From contig SHZY01000005.1 in the NCBI GenBank assembly GCA_009692065.1, forward strand, positions 1-64,000: a stretch of DNA of 64,000 nt, written 5' to 3'. Within the stretch, counting starts at the first letter, position 1. Every line of letters starts with the position of its first letter. A program made the position numbers and the translations under genes. This DNA is from Gemmataceae bacterium (GTDB lineage: Bacteria; Planctomycetota; Planctomycetia; Gemmatales; Gemmataceae). The notes under the pieces were generated by a model. That model searched no databases and was not told where the DNA came from. It was given only the letters and a program-made list of their open reading frames with translations. This document shows positions 31,788 to 40,312 of the stretch, piece after piece.

Positions 31788-33560
31788 ATGGCCAGACTCA
31801 ATCGTTGGGGCGTTGCGTTCGCCCTGCTGACGCTGACCGGCATTCTAATCGTGGGATGCACGTCGAGCCAACTGGTTGACGCGCCGGCCGCGCCGCAGGC
31901 ACCCTGGTTTGCCGACGTGACCGACGAGGTCGGCCTGGACTTCACCCACGACGCCGGCCCGATCGATGGCACCTACTTCATGCCCCAGAGCATGGGTTCC
32001 GGCGCCGCGCTCTTCGATTTCGACAACGACGGTCGGCTCGACATTTACCTCGTTCAGAACGGCGGGCCGAAGTCCGGCGCCAAGAACAAGCTGTTCCAGC
32101 AGCAGCCCGATGGCCGATTCAAGGACGTGAGCGCCGGCTCAGGATTGGACTTCGCCGGCTACGGCATGGGAGTCGCCGTCGCTGACGTCAACAACGACGG
32201 GTTGCCGGACGTATATGTCAGCGAATACGCCGGCGGCAAGCTCTTGCTCAACCAGGGCGGCGGCAAGTTTCAGCTAGTCCCCTCACCCCCAACCCCTCTC
32301 CCCAAGGACGAGGGAAAAATGAGTGGCATCGATTCACAGATATGGGGCACCGCCGTCAGTTTCCTCGATTACAACCGTGACGACAGGATTGATCTCGTCG
32401 TAACCAACTACGTCGCACTCGACGCCTCGCGGCCGTGCAACAATCCCGGCACCGGCGGACGCGATTACTGCCATCCCGTCAACTTCAAGGGAACCGCCAC
32501 ACGTCTCTATCGCAATCGCGGCTCGGACGCCAAGGGCAACTGGCTCGGCTTCGAGGATCGCACGCAGGCGGCCGGACTGGATCACGCTACCGGCCCTGCA
32601 CTCGGCGTACTTTGTGCCGACCTGAACGGCGACGGCTGGCCAGATATCTTCGTCGCCAACGACTCCAAGGCCAACCACCTCTGGATCAATCAGAAGAACG
32701 ACACCTTCAGCGAGGAGGCCGTCCCGCGCGGCGTCGCCTACAACACGCGCGGCGAGGCCCAGGCCAACATGGGCGTCGCCTACGGCGATATCGACGGCAA
32801 CGGCCTGTCCAGCTTGTTCGTCACGCACATCGGCTTCGAATATCACGCCCTCTGGAAGCAGGGGCCGCGCGGCTTGTTCCAGGACCAGGCCGCGGCCGCA
32901 GGGCTGACCAAGACGACCTGGCGCGGCACCGGCTTCGGCACCGTGTTCGCCGATTTCGACCAGGACGGCGCACCCGACCTGGCCCTTGTCAATGGCCGTG
33001 TCTTTCGCACCGGACCGCCCACCAAATCGCACTGGGATGCGTATGCCGAACGCAACCAGCTCTTCGCCAACGCCGGGGCCGGCAAGTTCCGCGACATCTC
33101 CGAGAGTAACCCCGCGCTTTGCGGCAAGCCGAACGTCGGCCGCGGTCTGGCCGTCGGGACCTTCAGCGAAAGCGGCGCCCGGGATCTTCTGGTGACTACC
33201 GCCGGCGGCAAGGCTCGCCTCCTGCGCAACGTCGCCCCGAATCGCGGCCACTGGTTGATGATCCGCGCAGTCCAGGCTTCAGGGGTCAGGGGTCTGGGGG
33301 CAGGCAGTCCACGCGACGCGATTGGCGCCGAGGTCCGGGTCCACGCTGGCACGCGCCGCTGGCAGGGGCTGGTCCAGCCGAGCCAAAGCTATTTGTGCAG
33401 CAACGACCCGCGCGTCCATTTCGGCCTCGGCGCTGTCGATCGCGTCGATGCCATCGAAGTCCTGTGGCCCGACGGCAGTGAAGAACGATTCGCTTGTCCG
33501 TCCGTGGATCGCATCATCGAGGTGCAACGTGGCAAAGGGGAGCCAGTCCAAGGGAAGTAA
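31788..33560 (+). CDS. CRTAC1-family lipoprotein (FG-GAP/VCBS propeller plus ASPIC/UnbV)
   Basis: The product is 590 residues. The start at 31788 yields a lipoprotein signal with lipobox LIVGC (C24). FG-GAP/VCBS calcium-binding repeats recur through the propeller (FDFDNDGRLDIYLV, VADVNNDGLPDVYV, ADLNGDGWPDIFVAND, ADFDQDGAPDLALVNG). The C-terminal ASPIC/UnbV domain is typical (GAEVRVHAGTRRWQGLVQPS, DPRVHFGLGAVDRVDAIEVL, WPDGSEE). Such proteins are surface-exposed in planctomycetes and of unknown activity. Two repeat-like inserts are visible in frame (VPSPPTPLPKDEG at ~32277-32315 and ASGVRGLGAGSPRDA at ~33277-33311). The TPR gene overlaps its 3' end by 32 bases, which implies translational coupling. 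Confidence 0.8.
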   Translation: MARLNRWGVAFALLTLTGILIVGCTSSQLVDAPAAPQAPWFADVTDEVGLDFTHDAGPIDGTYFMPQSMGSGAALFDFDNDGRLDIYLVQNGGPKSGAKNKLFQQQPDGRFKDVSAGSGLDFAGYGMGVAVADVNNDGLPDVYVSEYAGGKLLLNQGGGKFQLVPSPPTPLPKDEGKMSGIDSQIWGTAVSFLDYNRDDRIDLVVTNYVALDASRPCNNPGTGGRDYCHPVNFKGTATRLYRNRGSDAKGNWLGFEDRTQAAGLDHATGPALGVLCADLNGDGWPDIFVANDSKANHLWINQKNDTFSEEAVPRGVAYNTRGEAQANMGVAYGDIDGNGLSSLFVTHIGFEYHALWKQGPRGLFQDQAAAAGLTKTTWRGTGFGTVFADFDQDGAPDLALVNGRVFRTGPPTKSHWDAYAERNQLFANAGAGKFRDISESNPALCGKPNVGRGLAVGTFSESGARDLLVTTAGGKARLLRNVAPNRGHWLMIRAVQASGVRGLGAGSPRDAIGAEVRVHAGTRRWQGLVQPSQSYLCSNDPRVHFGLGAVDRVDAIEVLWPDGSEERFACPSVDRIIEVQRGKGEPVQGK

Positions 33561-34788
33561 ACCGCCCGGCGCAGCGCCCAAAGCCGGGCCGCCCGCGCGC
33601 CGACGGCTGCGCGTACTGCTGATTGCGCTGGTGGTGGTCGCGGGTTCGGCGGGCGGCTACTGGGTGTATGAGGCCTGGCCGCCCACGCTGCCGGACGTGC
33701 CCACGCCCGATCTGGCCGGCGTCGATCCGGAGGTGGCCGAGGCCGTCGCCACCGCTCGCGCCGCCGTGATTGCTGACCAACGCTCGGTCGAGGCATGGGC
33801 CAGACTGGCGATGACACTGGACGCGCATCATTATCCCGCCGAGGCCGTCATTTGCTACGGCGCGGCCAGCACACTGGACCGTTCGAGTCCGGTCTGGCCC
33901 TACCTCCAGGCGGTCCTCCTGCAAAGTGGCCCAAATCCGGAGGCCGCGATTCCTTCACTGGAACGCGCGGCCAGCCTGGTCCCGCGCAATTCGCCGATGC
34001 CCAGGCTGCGCTTGGCCGACCTGCTCCTGCAACTGGGCCGCATTGACGACGCCGACAAGCAATATCGCAAAGTCCTTGCCGACAAGCCCGGCGACATGCA
34101 CGCTCAGTTCGGCCTGGCGCAGGTCTCGGTCGATAAACACGAGTACCAGGAAGCGATGCGCTACCTGGAAGCGGTGGCCGAAAATCCCCATACCCAAAAA
34201 CGCGCCTGCGTTTTGAGCGCCGCCGTTCACGAGCGCCTGGGCAACCGCGAACGTGCCGACCACGAGCGGCGCCGACTGGCGGAGTTGCCCGCGGACGCCC
34301 CCTGGCCGGACATCATCGCGCAGGTGGGCCAGGTTCGGGTCGGTCTGCACGGCCGCCTCTTGCGCGCAGAGTTTCTGGTGCAAGAGGGGAACAACATGGA
34401 GGCCGCCGCCCTCATCGACGAGACGGTCCGCAAGTACCCGCAGTCGGACCAAGTCTGGGCAGCCATGGCTTACATGAAAGAGCGGAACAAAGACATGGCC
34501 GGCGCCGAAAAAGCGATGCGGATGACGATCCAGCTTGCGCCGAAACAGGCTGAACACCACTTCGTCATGGGCGAGTTCATGCTGTCGCTGCGCCGCTATC
34601 GCGAGGCGGCGGACGCCTATCGCAAGGCGATCGAGCTGCGCCCGGTGGACGCCGACGCCTACCTCAAACTCGGCGATTGCTTGCAGCAGCAGGGGAACAA
34701 CGCCGGCGCAATCGCGGCCTACCGCCAGGCGCTCCATTATCGACCCGATATGAGTGAGGTGAAGAAACGTCTGGAAAAGTTGAAGTAG
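33529..34788 (+). CDS. Membrane-anchored TPR protein
   Basis: The product is 419 residues from a GTG at 33529, preceded by GAGG and overlapping the CRTAC1 gene. The longer frame upstream is only the shadow of CRTAC1. A basic N-terminus is followed by one transmembrane anchor (LLIALVVVAGSAGGYWVYEA, around residues 28-47). About eight TPR units then fill the rest (AWARLAMTLDAHHYPAEAVI, QYRKVLADKPGDMHAQFGLA, AYRKAIELRPVDADAYLKLG, AYRQALHYRPDMSEVKKRLE). The architecture suggests a periplasm-facing scaffold that works with the CRTAC1 lipoprotein. The same pairing recurs at 51321-54263 and, as a fusion, at 44886-48533. Confidence 0.75.
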   Translation: MAKGSQSKGSKPPGAAPKAGPPARRRLRVLLIALVVVAGSAGGYWVYEAWPPTLPDVPTPDLAGVDPEVAEAVATARAAVIADQRSVEAWARLAMTLDAHHYPAEAVICYGAASTLDRSSPVWPYLQAVLLQSGPNPEAAIPSLERAASLVPRNSPMPRLRLADLLLQLGRIDDADKQYRKVLADKPGDMHAQFGLAQVSVDKHEYQEAMRYLEAVAENPHTQKRACVLSAAVHERLGNRERADHERRRLAELPADAPWPDIIAQVGQVRVGLHGRLLRAEFLVQEGNNMEAAALIDETVRKYPQSDQVWAAMAYMKERNKDMAGAEKAMRMTIQLAPKQAEHHFVMGEFMLSLRRYREAADAYRKAIELRPVDADAYLKLGDCLQQQGNNAGAIAAYRQALHYRPDMSEVKKRLEKLK

Positions 34789-34839
34789 CCCGTGGTCCGT
34801 AGGCCGTAGTCAGTGGCCGAGAAATGTCTGTTCCATCTA

Positions 34840-36339
34840 CTACGGATTACGGACTGTCCCCGTGAAGGGATACATGTTGCATCGCTCCGGATCGCACAAG
34901 CAACACAGGTTGTAAGGCTCGAGAGCGCGGCGCACTTCGGCTGCAAAATGGCTCGCATCGGCAGCGGATACCGTTAAAGCTTTCCGGCAAACCCGAGTGG
35001 CGAGTTGCCGGTACGCACTATCGTCCGCCAAGAGAAACGCTGCCTCCGGGGACGCCTGGCCTGCGCGTTCGCGATCTTCGCAGTAATGGGCGGCGACGAA
35101 GTACAGCATCGACACCGGCACCATCACCTCGAAGCGATCAAAGCACGCAAAGCACGTTCCAGTGATCTCGTCAACCCACGCCAGCTCATCCAGCACGCGC
35201 CGGCCATAATCCCCGAGCCATTCCTCGCGACACGGCCCGCGCCAGTCGTCGGCCAACATTCGTCCCAGGCGCTCCACCGCAAACAATGTCTGAGCGATTC
35301 CCGGGCTGAGCCAGGCATCGAGAAAGCCGGCAGCGTGTGGCAAGAGGGCCCAGTCGGCCCCGGCCGCGCGCGCGAGGCGACGCTGCAATCGGCCCGTGCG
35401 CACAAAGGGCCGCACTGGTTCTGCCTGTGCAAATTGGCGCTCCAGCGATGAGTACGCTTGCAATAGCCGATGCCATTCCGCTTCCGGGGATTCGCCGGCG
35501 CGAACAGGGTGAACCTCGGGATCGAGCGAGAAGCCGGCGCTGGTGATGCCGTGATCGAAGCGCAAGATCCACATCCAGCCGCCGTCGATGATCTGGTGCA
35601 GGGCCGCCTCGTCGCACGGAAATGTGTGGCTCGCGGTGGCCGCCTTGCCATGCGTCTTCTCCAGCACATCATGCCAGCGCGCCACGCCGGTGAAGTGGCT
35701 GTATAAGGCCCGCGAGCGCGCCCGCAAGGCGGATGGATCGATTGGCTCCAACCCAAGCGTACGGCCAAGGAGCTGGCCATCGCCCGTCGCATCGACCAGG
35801 AAGCCGGCGCGCACCTCCACCTCCTCGTCCGCACGCGTCCCTTGCAATTGCCAACCGCCATCGTGGTTCAGGCCATGAAGCTCCAGCCGATCTACATAAA
35901 TGACGCCAGCCTCGACAGCACGCTTTACCAGGTTGGCATCGAAATCGGCACGAAACCAATGCGTATCCGACCGCGCATCGTCGGGACTGGCGGCAACCAA
36001 CAGCGCATTTGCGTTGCCCTCTCGAGGCTTGTAGGGAACACCGGCCTCCTGACGAAAGAAACTGAAGCCACGCTTCAGGCCACATTGAACCTTGGGATAG
36101 GTCTGCTTCCAGGTGCCGTACTTTGAAAATGGCCGCAGCCAGTCGAGCCCAAAGCGGTCGGCGATCGCGGCCAGCTTGAAGTCGGCAAGCGGTGTTGAGG
36201 ATTCCCCAATAGCAAAGCGAGGGTGAACGCCTCGCTCCAGCAGTGCAACGGAGTAGCCGAGCTTGCGTGCGATGATCGCGAGCAGCGTGCCGCCGAAGCC
36301 GGAGCCGACGATGGCGAGGTCGCATTCGTGTTTGGTCAT
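34840..36339 (-). CDS. FAD-dependent oxidoreductase, tryptophan-halogenase-like
   Basis: The product is 499 residues. The N-terminal dinucleotide fold LAIVGSGFGGTLLAIIARKL (GxGxxG at ~12-17) and the GESSTPLADFKL segment match flavin-dependent halogenase/geranylgeranyl-reductase-like enzymes. FLVDATGDGQLLGR is the second FAD motif. GGWMWILRFDHG stands where halogenases have WxWxIP, so halogenation itself is uncertain. The C-terminus carries an unusual cysteine cluster (NLCCLCDPERCNMY) of the kind that could bind metal. It lies downstream of a radical SAM/asparagine-synthase pair on the same strand, separated by ~300 bases of repeat DNA. It is probably a tailoring enzyme for a small molecule or peptide. 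Confidence 0.65.
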   Translation of the reverse strand: MTKHECDLAIVGSGFGGTLLAIIARKLGYSVALLERGVHPRFAIGESSTPLADFKLAAIADRFGLDWLRPFSKYGTWKQTYPKVQCGLKRGFSFFRQEAGVPYKPREGNANALLVAASPDDARSDTHWFRADFDANLVKRAVEAGVIYVDRLELHGLNHDGGWQLQGTRADEEVEVRAGFLVDATGDGQLLGRTLGLEPIDPSALRARSRALYSHFTGVARWHDVLEKTHGKAATASHTFPCDEAALHQIIDGGWMWILRFDHGITSAGFSLDPEVHPVRAGESPEAEWHRLLQAYSSLERQFAQAEPVRPFVRTGRLQRRLARAAGADWALLPHAAGFLDAWLSPGIAQTLFAVERLGRMLADDWRGPCREEWLGDYGRRVLDELAWVDEITGTCFACFDRFEVMVPVSMLYFVAAHYCEDRERAGQASPEAAFLLADDSAYRQLATRVCRKALTVSAADASHFAAEVRRALEPYNLCCLCDPERCNMYPFTGTVRNP

Positions 36340-36434
36340 GACATGCGTTCGTTGAATTCCGCTTTCGCGGAGCCTATTTAGCCCGAAACGCCATTTTTGA
36401 AGTTGCGCATTGGGAGCCCCGAAGGGGCGTTAAC

Positions 36435-36591
36435 AAATCAGCCCAAGGCAACGCCCTGGGAAAACGGACCGACGACGAGCACAGCCCTGTAAGGACGCAG
36501 CAACACGAGTTGCCGTCGTTGTAATGCCCTTTCAGGGCGACCACCCCTTGGGCATGACGCAACCCCCGGGCGTTGCCCTGGGCTGATTTAT
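36435..36591. repeat. AAATCAGCCCAAGGCAACGCC inverted repeat block
   Basis: The left end AAATCAGCCCAAGGCAACGC and the right end GCGTTGCCCTGGGCTGATTT are inverses about 25 bases long enclosing a ~100-base unit with further internal repeats (CCCTTTCAGGGCGACCACCC). The block resembles the repetitive 'NALG/RALPWADL'-coding repeats I associate with planctomycete genomes. Short frames here are not genes. Confidence 0.6.
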
Positions 36592-36643
36592 TGCCGCACC
36601 TTCGGTGCTCCGAGAAAAGTCGCCTCCAAAACTCGCTCTCGGC

Positions 36644-37567
36644 TCAACGAGCTGGGGTCATTCGCTGTGCCAGGTTCATTCTAAGCAACCGTTCGATCCG
36701 CGCTGCGCGATGCGGCGCCACCGGCGAGACCCGTTCGATGTCCCACAAATCCATGAAAACGCGGCCGGCCCCGAGCGACAGCCCGTACTCCAGCGCCTGC
36801 TCCAAAGAATCCAGTGACGGCGGCGCGAATAGCCCCTGGCGTTCGAGTTCCTCGATGGCGCCGTTGCCAGCGCGCGTCGGAATCAGACTACAGCATTCCA
36901 CCCCCACGGAAAACGCAAAGTCGAGCGAGCGTTTGGCCCACTCCAACCCCTCGGTATCGGTGAGGAACGGGGGCCGCACCAGAATGAACGCTCGCACGGC
37001 AATCCCTTCCGCGCGCAGGGCGCCGGCGGCGCGTGCAAAGTCGTCGAGCGTCATCTGCTTGTTCAGACGCGGCAACACCTCCGGATGCACCGTTTCCAGG
37101 CCCATTGCTACTTCTAATTCAGCGCGGAGCAACCGGCGAAACTCCCAGCAGCGCCGACCCACGAGCCGCGGATGGCTCTCGACAATCACCCGTTTGAACG
37201 GCGCCGCCAGCTCGGCAATAGGGCAGTAATCGTCCGGCGGGATAGCCTGTGGATCGAAGAAATTGCCGGCGTTGTAGAGTTTCAGATAACGCGCCGGCGG
37301 CAGTTGAGCGAGGGCCCAGCGGATTTGTGCGACGATCTGACCTGACGCAACCGAGGTCTCAAGCGTGTTCTTCCACAGGTCGCACATCAGGCAGATGAAG
37401 GGGCACTCGCGATTGGTCAGAAAAATCGTGGCGACATCGACCACGCCACCGCCAGGCGCCGCCTCCTGCTCCACCAGAAACGCATAGGGCAGATCGGGTG
37501 AGACCGCGTTGCGCGGGGGACGGCGGGCGAGGATCCAATCATTCTGGTAGAGTGGCGCCGGCTTCAT
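36644..37567 (-). CDS. Radical SAM protein
   Basis: The product is 307 residues from ATG 37567, which has a GAGGG ribosome site and overlaps the upstream asparagine-synthase-like gene by 29 bases. The SAM-cluster motif is CPFICLMC (CxxxCxxC, C55/C59/C62) in the context FLTNRECPFICLMCDLWKNT. GLETVHPEVLPRLNKQMTLD and AFILVRPPFLTDTEG are typical of class-A radical SAM barrels. The context recalls the TIGR01210/RaSEA-like group, but I cannot confirm that without a search. Tight coupling to the asparagine-synthase-like gene suggests that the two act on the same substrate. Confidence 0.75.
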   Translation of the reverse strand: MKPAPLYQNDWILARRPPRNAVSPDLPYAFLVEQEAAPGGGVVDVATIFLTNRECPFICLMCDLWKNTLETSVASGQIVAQIRWALAQLPPARYLKLYNAGNFFDPQAIPPDDYCPIAELAAPFKRVIVESHPRLVGRRCWEFRRLLRAELEVAMGLETVHPEVLPRLNKQMTLDDFARAAGALRAEGIAVRAFILVRPPFLTDTEGLEWAKRSLDFAFSVGVECCSLIPTRAGNGAIEELERQGLFAPPSLDSLEQALEYGLSLGAGRVFMDLWDIERVSPVAPHRAARIERLLRMNLAQRMTPAR

Positions 37568-38876
37568 ACACCCTCTGGAAAATCTGGCGGTAAACCGCCG
37601 CGCTCGATGGGAACAATCGATTCGGCCGATCCGTGGCCCCATGTTGAAAACGCCGCTTGGCGAAGACCGGCATGTCGAGCCCAGTCACTTCCTTGACGCC
37701 CGCGGATACGACCTTGCCCTTCAGATCGTACAGCCGGCCATGATCCCACCCGGTCAGTTCGATGAACGGGATCGCCTCGGCCACTGCGATCACCGTGGGG
37801 CAGACGAACGGGCTCAGGCCGATGAAACCGTTGAGCGCAAGCGGTGCGTAGGTCCGCGCATAGCCTCGGCTCTGGCCACCGGAATAGGTCAGTGAGTGCT
37901 TGATCGCGTTGACGCCCCAGCCTTCCTGATAGAGCAACGAGTTGTTGAGCACGCTCCGGATCGTCAGTTCGGGGTTGTCCTCAATCGGATAATCCTTGAG
38001 GTTCTCATCGCCGCCGTCGCCGTCCAGGAGATACCGCCATTCCGGGTAGCGTCGGCGGATGCCACGGCAAAGGGCCAAACACATAGCGCCGGATTGCACA
38101 TCGAGCGGCTTGTAATCCTCGATGGCGCGGATGGCGTCCTCGATTTGCACGTCTTCAGCGCGAACCGGGATTGGCTCCAGGAATAGCTCCAGATCGAGCC
38201 GGCCCAGAAACGCACGCGCCTGATCCAGGTCCGGCCCGCCGCCATCCACGGCAAGGGTGAACGCTTTGAGTCGGGCCGGGCTATCGCCGCGCTGCAAAAT
38301 CGCGTGATAGGTGAGCAGAAAGACCGCGCCGCTGTCGATGCCGCCGGAGAAGCAGACGCCAATCGGCGCGTTGGCCTGCGCGCGGTCCAGCCAGCGCACG
38401 ATCTCCTGAAATGCGGCCGTGATGTAGGTACCGCCGATGGCCGACGCATCAGGGGACAGCGTATTGCGCGTCGGCGTGAAGAATCGGCTGACCGTAGGAT
38501 TCGGATCGGGGCAGCCCACCAGTTCGATCGTCACGACATGATGAGCGGGGACCATGCGCGTGTAGGATGGGTGGAACTGGTCCGCCAGGCCAAGCTCAGC
38601 AAGCTGCCTGCGGATGGCGTCGATGCGGTCGGCGACGATCAGGATCGGCCCGTCGTGATACTTGGCGATGAAATAACGCAGCAGCCGGCCGATGGTGCGG
38701 GCCATGCTGACGCTCTTGCCGCGCTGGCCAACGATTGCGAACTCGCCGTCGATGCCGGCGACGCCGTCACCGCTCGCCACGCGGGCGCGAGCTTCTTCCA
38801 CTGTCATGTTGTAGATGCGATTGCCGGCGGGATCGGTCAGGTCGATCACGCGCGATAGAGGGATGGTTTGGTGCAT
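37539..38876 (-). CDS. Asparagine-synthase-like ATP-dependent amide-forming protein
   Basis: The product is 445 residues. The C-terminal synthetase domain has the PP-loop ATP motif GVCFSGGIDSGAVF (SGGIDS at 177-182) and LLDGDGGDENLKDYP. The N-terminal part (EFAIVGQRGKSVSMARTIG, ...PAHHVVTIEL) looks like a degenerate glutamine-amidotransferase class-II fold without the catalytic Cys2, so ammonia or an amine would come from another source. Homologues outside amino acid synthesis adenylate carboxylates to form amides or lactams in natural products. It lies 20 bases after the deiodinase-like gene and overlaps the radical SAM gene, forming a three-gene operon. Confidence 0.75.
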   Translation of the reverse strand: MHQTIPLSRVIDLTDPAGNRIYNMTVEEARARVASGDGVAGIDGEFAIVGQRGKSVSMARTIGRLLRYFIAKYHDGPILIVADRIDAIRRQLAELGLADQFHPSYTRMVPAHHVVTIELVGCPDPNPTVSRFFTPTRNTLSPDASAIGGTYITAAFQEIVRWLDRAQANAPIGVCFSGGIDSGAVFLLTYHAILQRGDSPARLKAFTLAVDGGGPDLDQARAFLGRLDLELFLEPIPVRAEDVQIEDAIRAIEDYKPLDVQSGAMCLALCRGIRRRYPEWRYLLDGDGGDENLKDYPIEDNPELTIRSVLNNSLLYQEGWGVNAIKHSLTYSGGQSRGYARTYAPLALNGFIGLSPFVCPTVIAVAEAIPFIELTGWDHGRLYDLKGKVVSAGVKEVTGLDMPVFAKRRFQHGATDRPNRLFPSSAAVYRQIFQRVYEAGATLPE

Positions 38877-38896
38877 GATGGTTTCCGTTCAGATCG

Positions 38897-40150
38897 TTAC
38901 TTTGTGTCCGCAGTGCGATGTTCCAGAATCGCCATCACCAGCGCCTGCTCCATTTCGCCAATACGGAAGCCGAACGGCCCGCGGCCGCTCTTGTAGGCCA
39001 CTTTTCCTGCGCGGTCGATGACGTAAAACCGCCCCGGCATGGCGCTATAGGCGTGGCCGACGGGATCATCGATCTCGTCCACGACAAACGGCATCGTCGT
39101 CTTGAGGCGTTCGCAGAACTGGCCAGCGACCGCCTTGCGTTCTTCAAGGGTCGTCGGCTGCTTGACGGCGACGCCGACGCGCGTGTTCGACTCCATCTTC
39201 CAGCCGTCGGTCGGATGGGCCTCGCGGACGTAGACCATCACGAAATCCACATCTTTGTTGTAGCGGTAGTACATCCCCTCGACGCCGCTGTAAAGGCCGC
39301 GGAACGGCCCGCAGGTGAAGTTGCCCAGCACGAGCACCACCGGCTTTTGGCCAATCACCTTGGAAAGTTGCACAGTTTCCTTGCCGTTGACCGACTTCAA
39401 CGTGAAGTCGGGTGCGCGCTCTTCAAGCTGCGGCCCTTCACTCATCGAACCGAGTTCGCCGTCATAGAGGCCGCGGATCAGCATGGCCCGCGTCGGAGCA
39501 TCGCCCGGTCCGAAGCTGCCGGACATGCCGCCCATCAGAGCATCGCGGAATTCGTCAGGTGAAAGAAATTCCTTGCCCTTGGCGGCTTGCTCGAAGAACT
39601 TGAGCAACTCGTCCTTGGTGAGTCGGCCATTGCCGCCTGCGTTTAGTTTGCGAAAGACACGGCCGGCCATCTGCATCATCTGGACTTCGGGATTGCGGTC
39701 GGACCAGTCGAGATCGTTGGCGGTGATCAGGCCGTCCTTGTTACGGTCGAGAAGCTTGAACCACTCGTCGGGCCCGCGCAGCTTACTACGCGAGATGCCC
39801 TTGCCGGGTTCAACGCCACCGTGCTCGGCGAGCCATTTCCAGGTGTAGCGCGTCTGGGCGGGGCCGAACCAACCGCTGTCGGCCCCCGCGTAGGAGTCGT
39901 TCAAGATCGCGATCAACATGCGTACCGCTTCCGGCTGGCGTTTGCCCTGAAAGGCGTTTTCCAGCTGGGCGATGGCTGCCGCGGCTGCCTTGGGATCGTC
40001 GAGCTTTTTTGGATCAAACAGCCGCGGAAGATCCTTCACCGCGAGCGTCGGTCTTGCCTCCTTGCGAACCGATTCCTGCGCGCTGACGGCGAGCCCGATG
40101 AACGGCATGAACCCAAAGGCCGCGATCGTCAGCCATTTTTTTGACATCAT
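38897..40150 (-). CDS. Exported EF-hand protein with iodothyronine-deiodinase-like thioredoxin fold
   Basis: The product is 417 residues from ATG 40150 (GGGAG site; a second ATG at 40147). A signal peptide (MMSKKWLTIAAFGFMPFIGL) is followed by an alpha-helical part with an EF-hand (DRNKDGLITANDL, 135-147) and a degenerate second one (~168-184). The C-terminal thioredoxin-fold domain has ERAPDFTLKSVNG and VVLVLGNFTCGPFRGLYSGV, with C280 where deiodinases carry Sec. YVREAHPTDGW (307-317) is the deiodinase EAHxxDGW signature. Bacterial members carry Cys and their substrate is unknown; a periplasmic peroxiredoxin-like role is likely. It is the first gene of the AsnS/radical-SAM operon. Confidence 0.7.
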   Translation of the reverse strand: MMSKKWLTIAAFGFMPFIGLAVSAQESVRKEARPTLAVKDLPRLFDPKKLDDPKAAAAAIAQLENAFQGKRQPEAVRMLIAILNDSYAGADSGWFGPAQTRYTWKWLAEHGGVEPGKGISRSKLRGPDEWFKLLDRNKDGLITANDLDWSDRNPEVQMMQMAGRVFRKLNAGGNGRLTKDELLKFFEQAAKGKEFLSPDEFRDALMGGMSGSFGPGDAPTRAMLIRGLYDGELGSMSEGPQLEERAPDFTLKSVNGKETVQLSKVIGQKPVVLVLGNFTCGPFRGLYSGVEGMYYRYNKDVDFVMVYVREAHPTDGWKMESNTRVGVAVKQPTTLEERKAVAGQFCERLKTTMPFVVDEIDDPVGHAYSAMPGRFYVIDRAGKVAYKSGRGPFGFRIGEMEQALVMAILEHRTADTK

Positions 40151-40209
40151 GGCGGTTACTCCCGTGAAACTACTTCTTGCCACGAATCGCTTCTCCGTCA
40201 TTTCCGTGG

Positions 40210-40284
40210 ACGCCCCGGGGTGAGGGTACTCACGAACTCCGGGGATTCGGAACATGTCATCCCAGTGGCTTGCCACGAATCCAC
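40210..40284 (+). repeat. TGAGGGTACTC hairpin repeat, copy B
   Basis: It has the same layout as 12331-12401 and 59341-59415 (GGACGCCCC, TGAGGGTACTC arm, GGGATTCGGAACATGTCATC, CCAGTGGCTTGCCACGAATC). It lies between the peroxiredoxin and deiodinase-like genes and is more diverged in the second arm. Confidence 0.7.
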
Positions 40285-40312
40285 AAGAATGGCGGAGAAT
40301 GAATGAATCGAA

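Noticed and set aside
36374..36562. 62-codon frame encoding RALPWADLL-like peptide
   Set aside because: The sequence is part of an inverted repeat block whose translated form recurs as junk peptides; it is not a gene.
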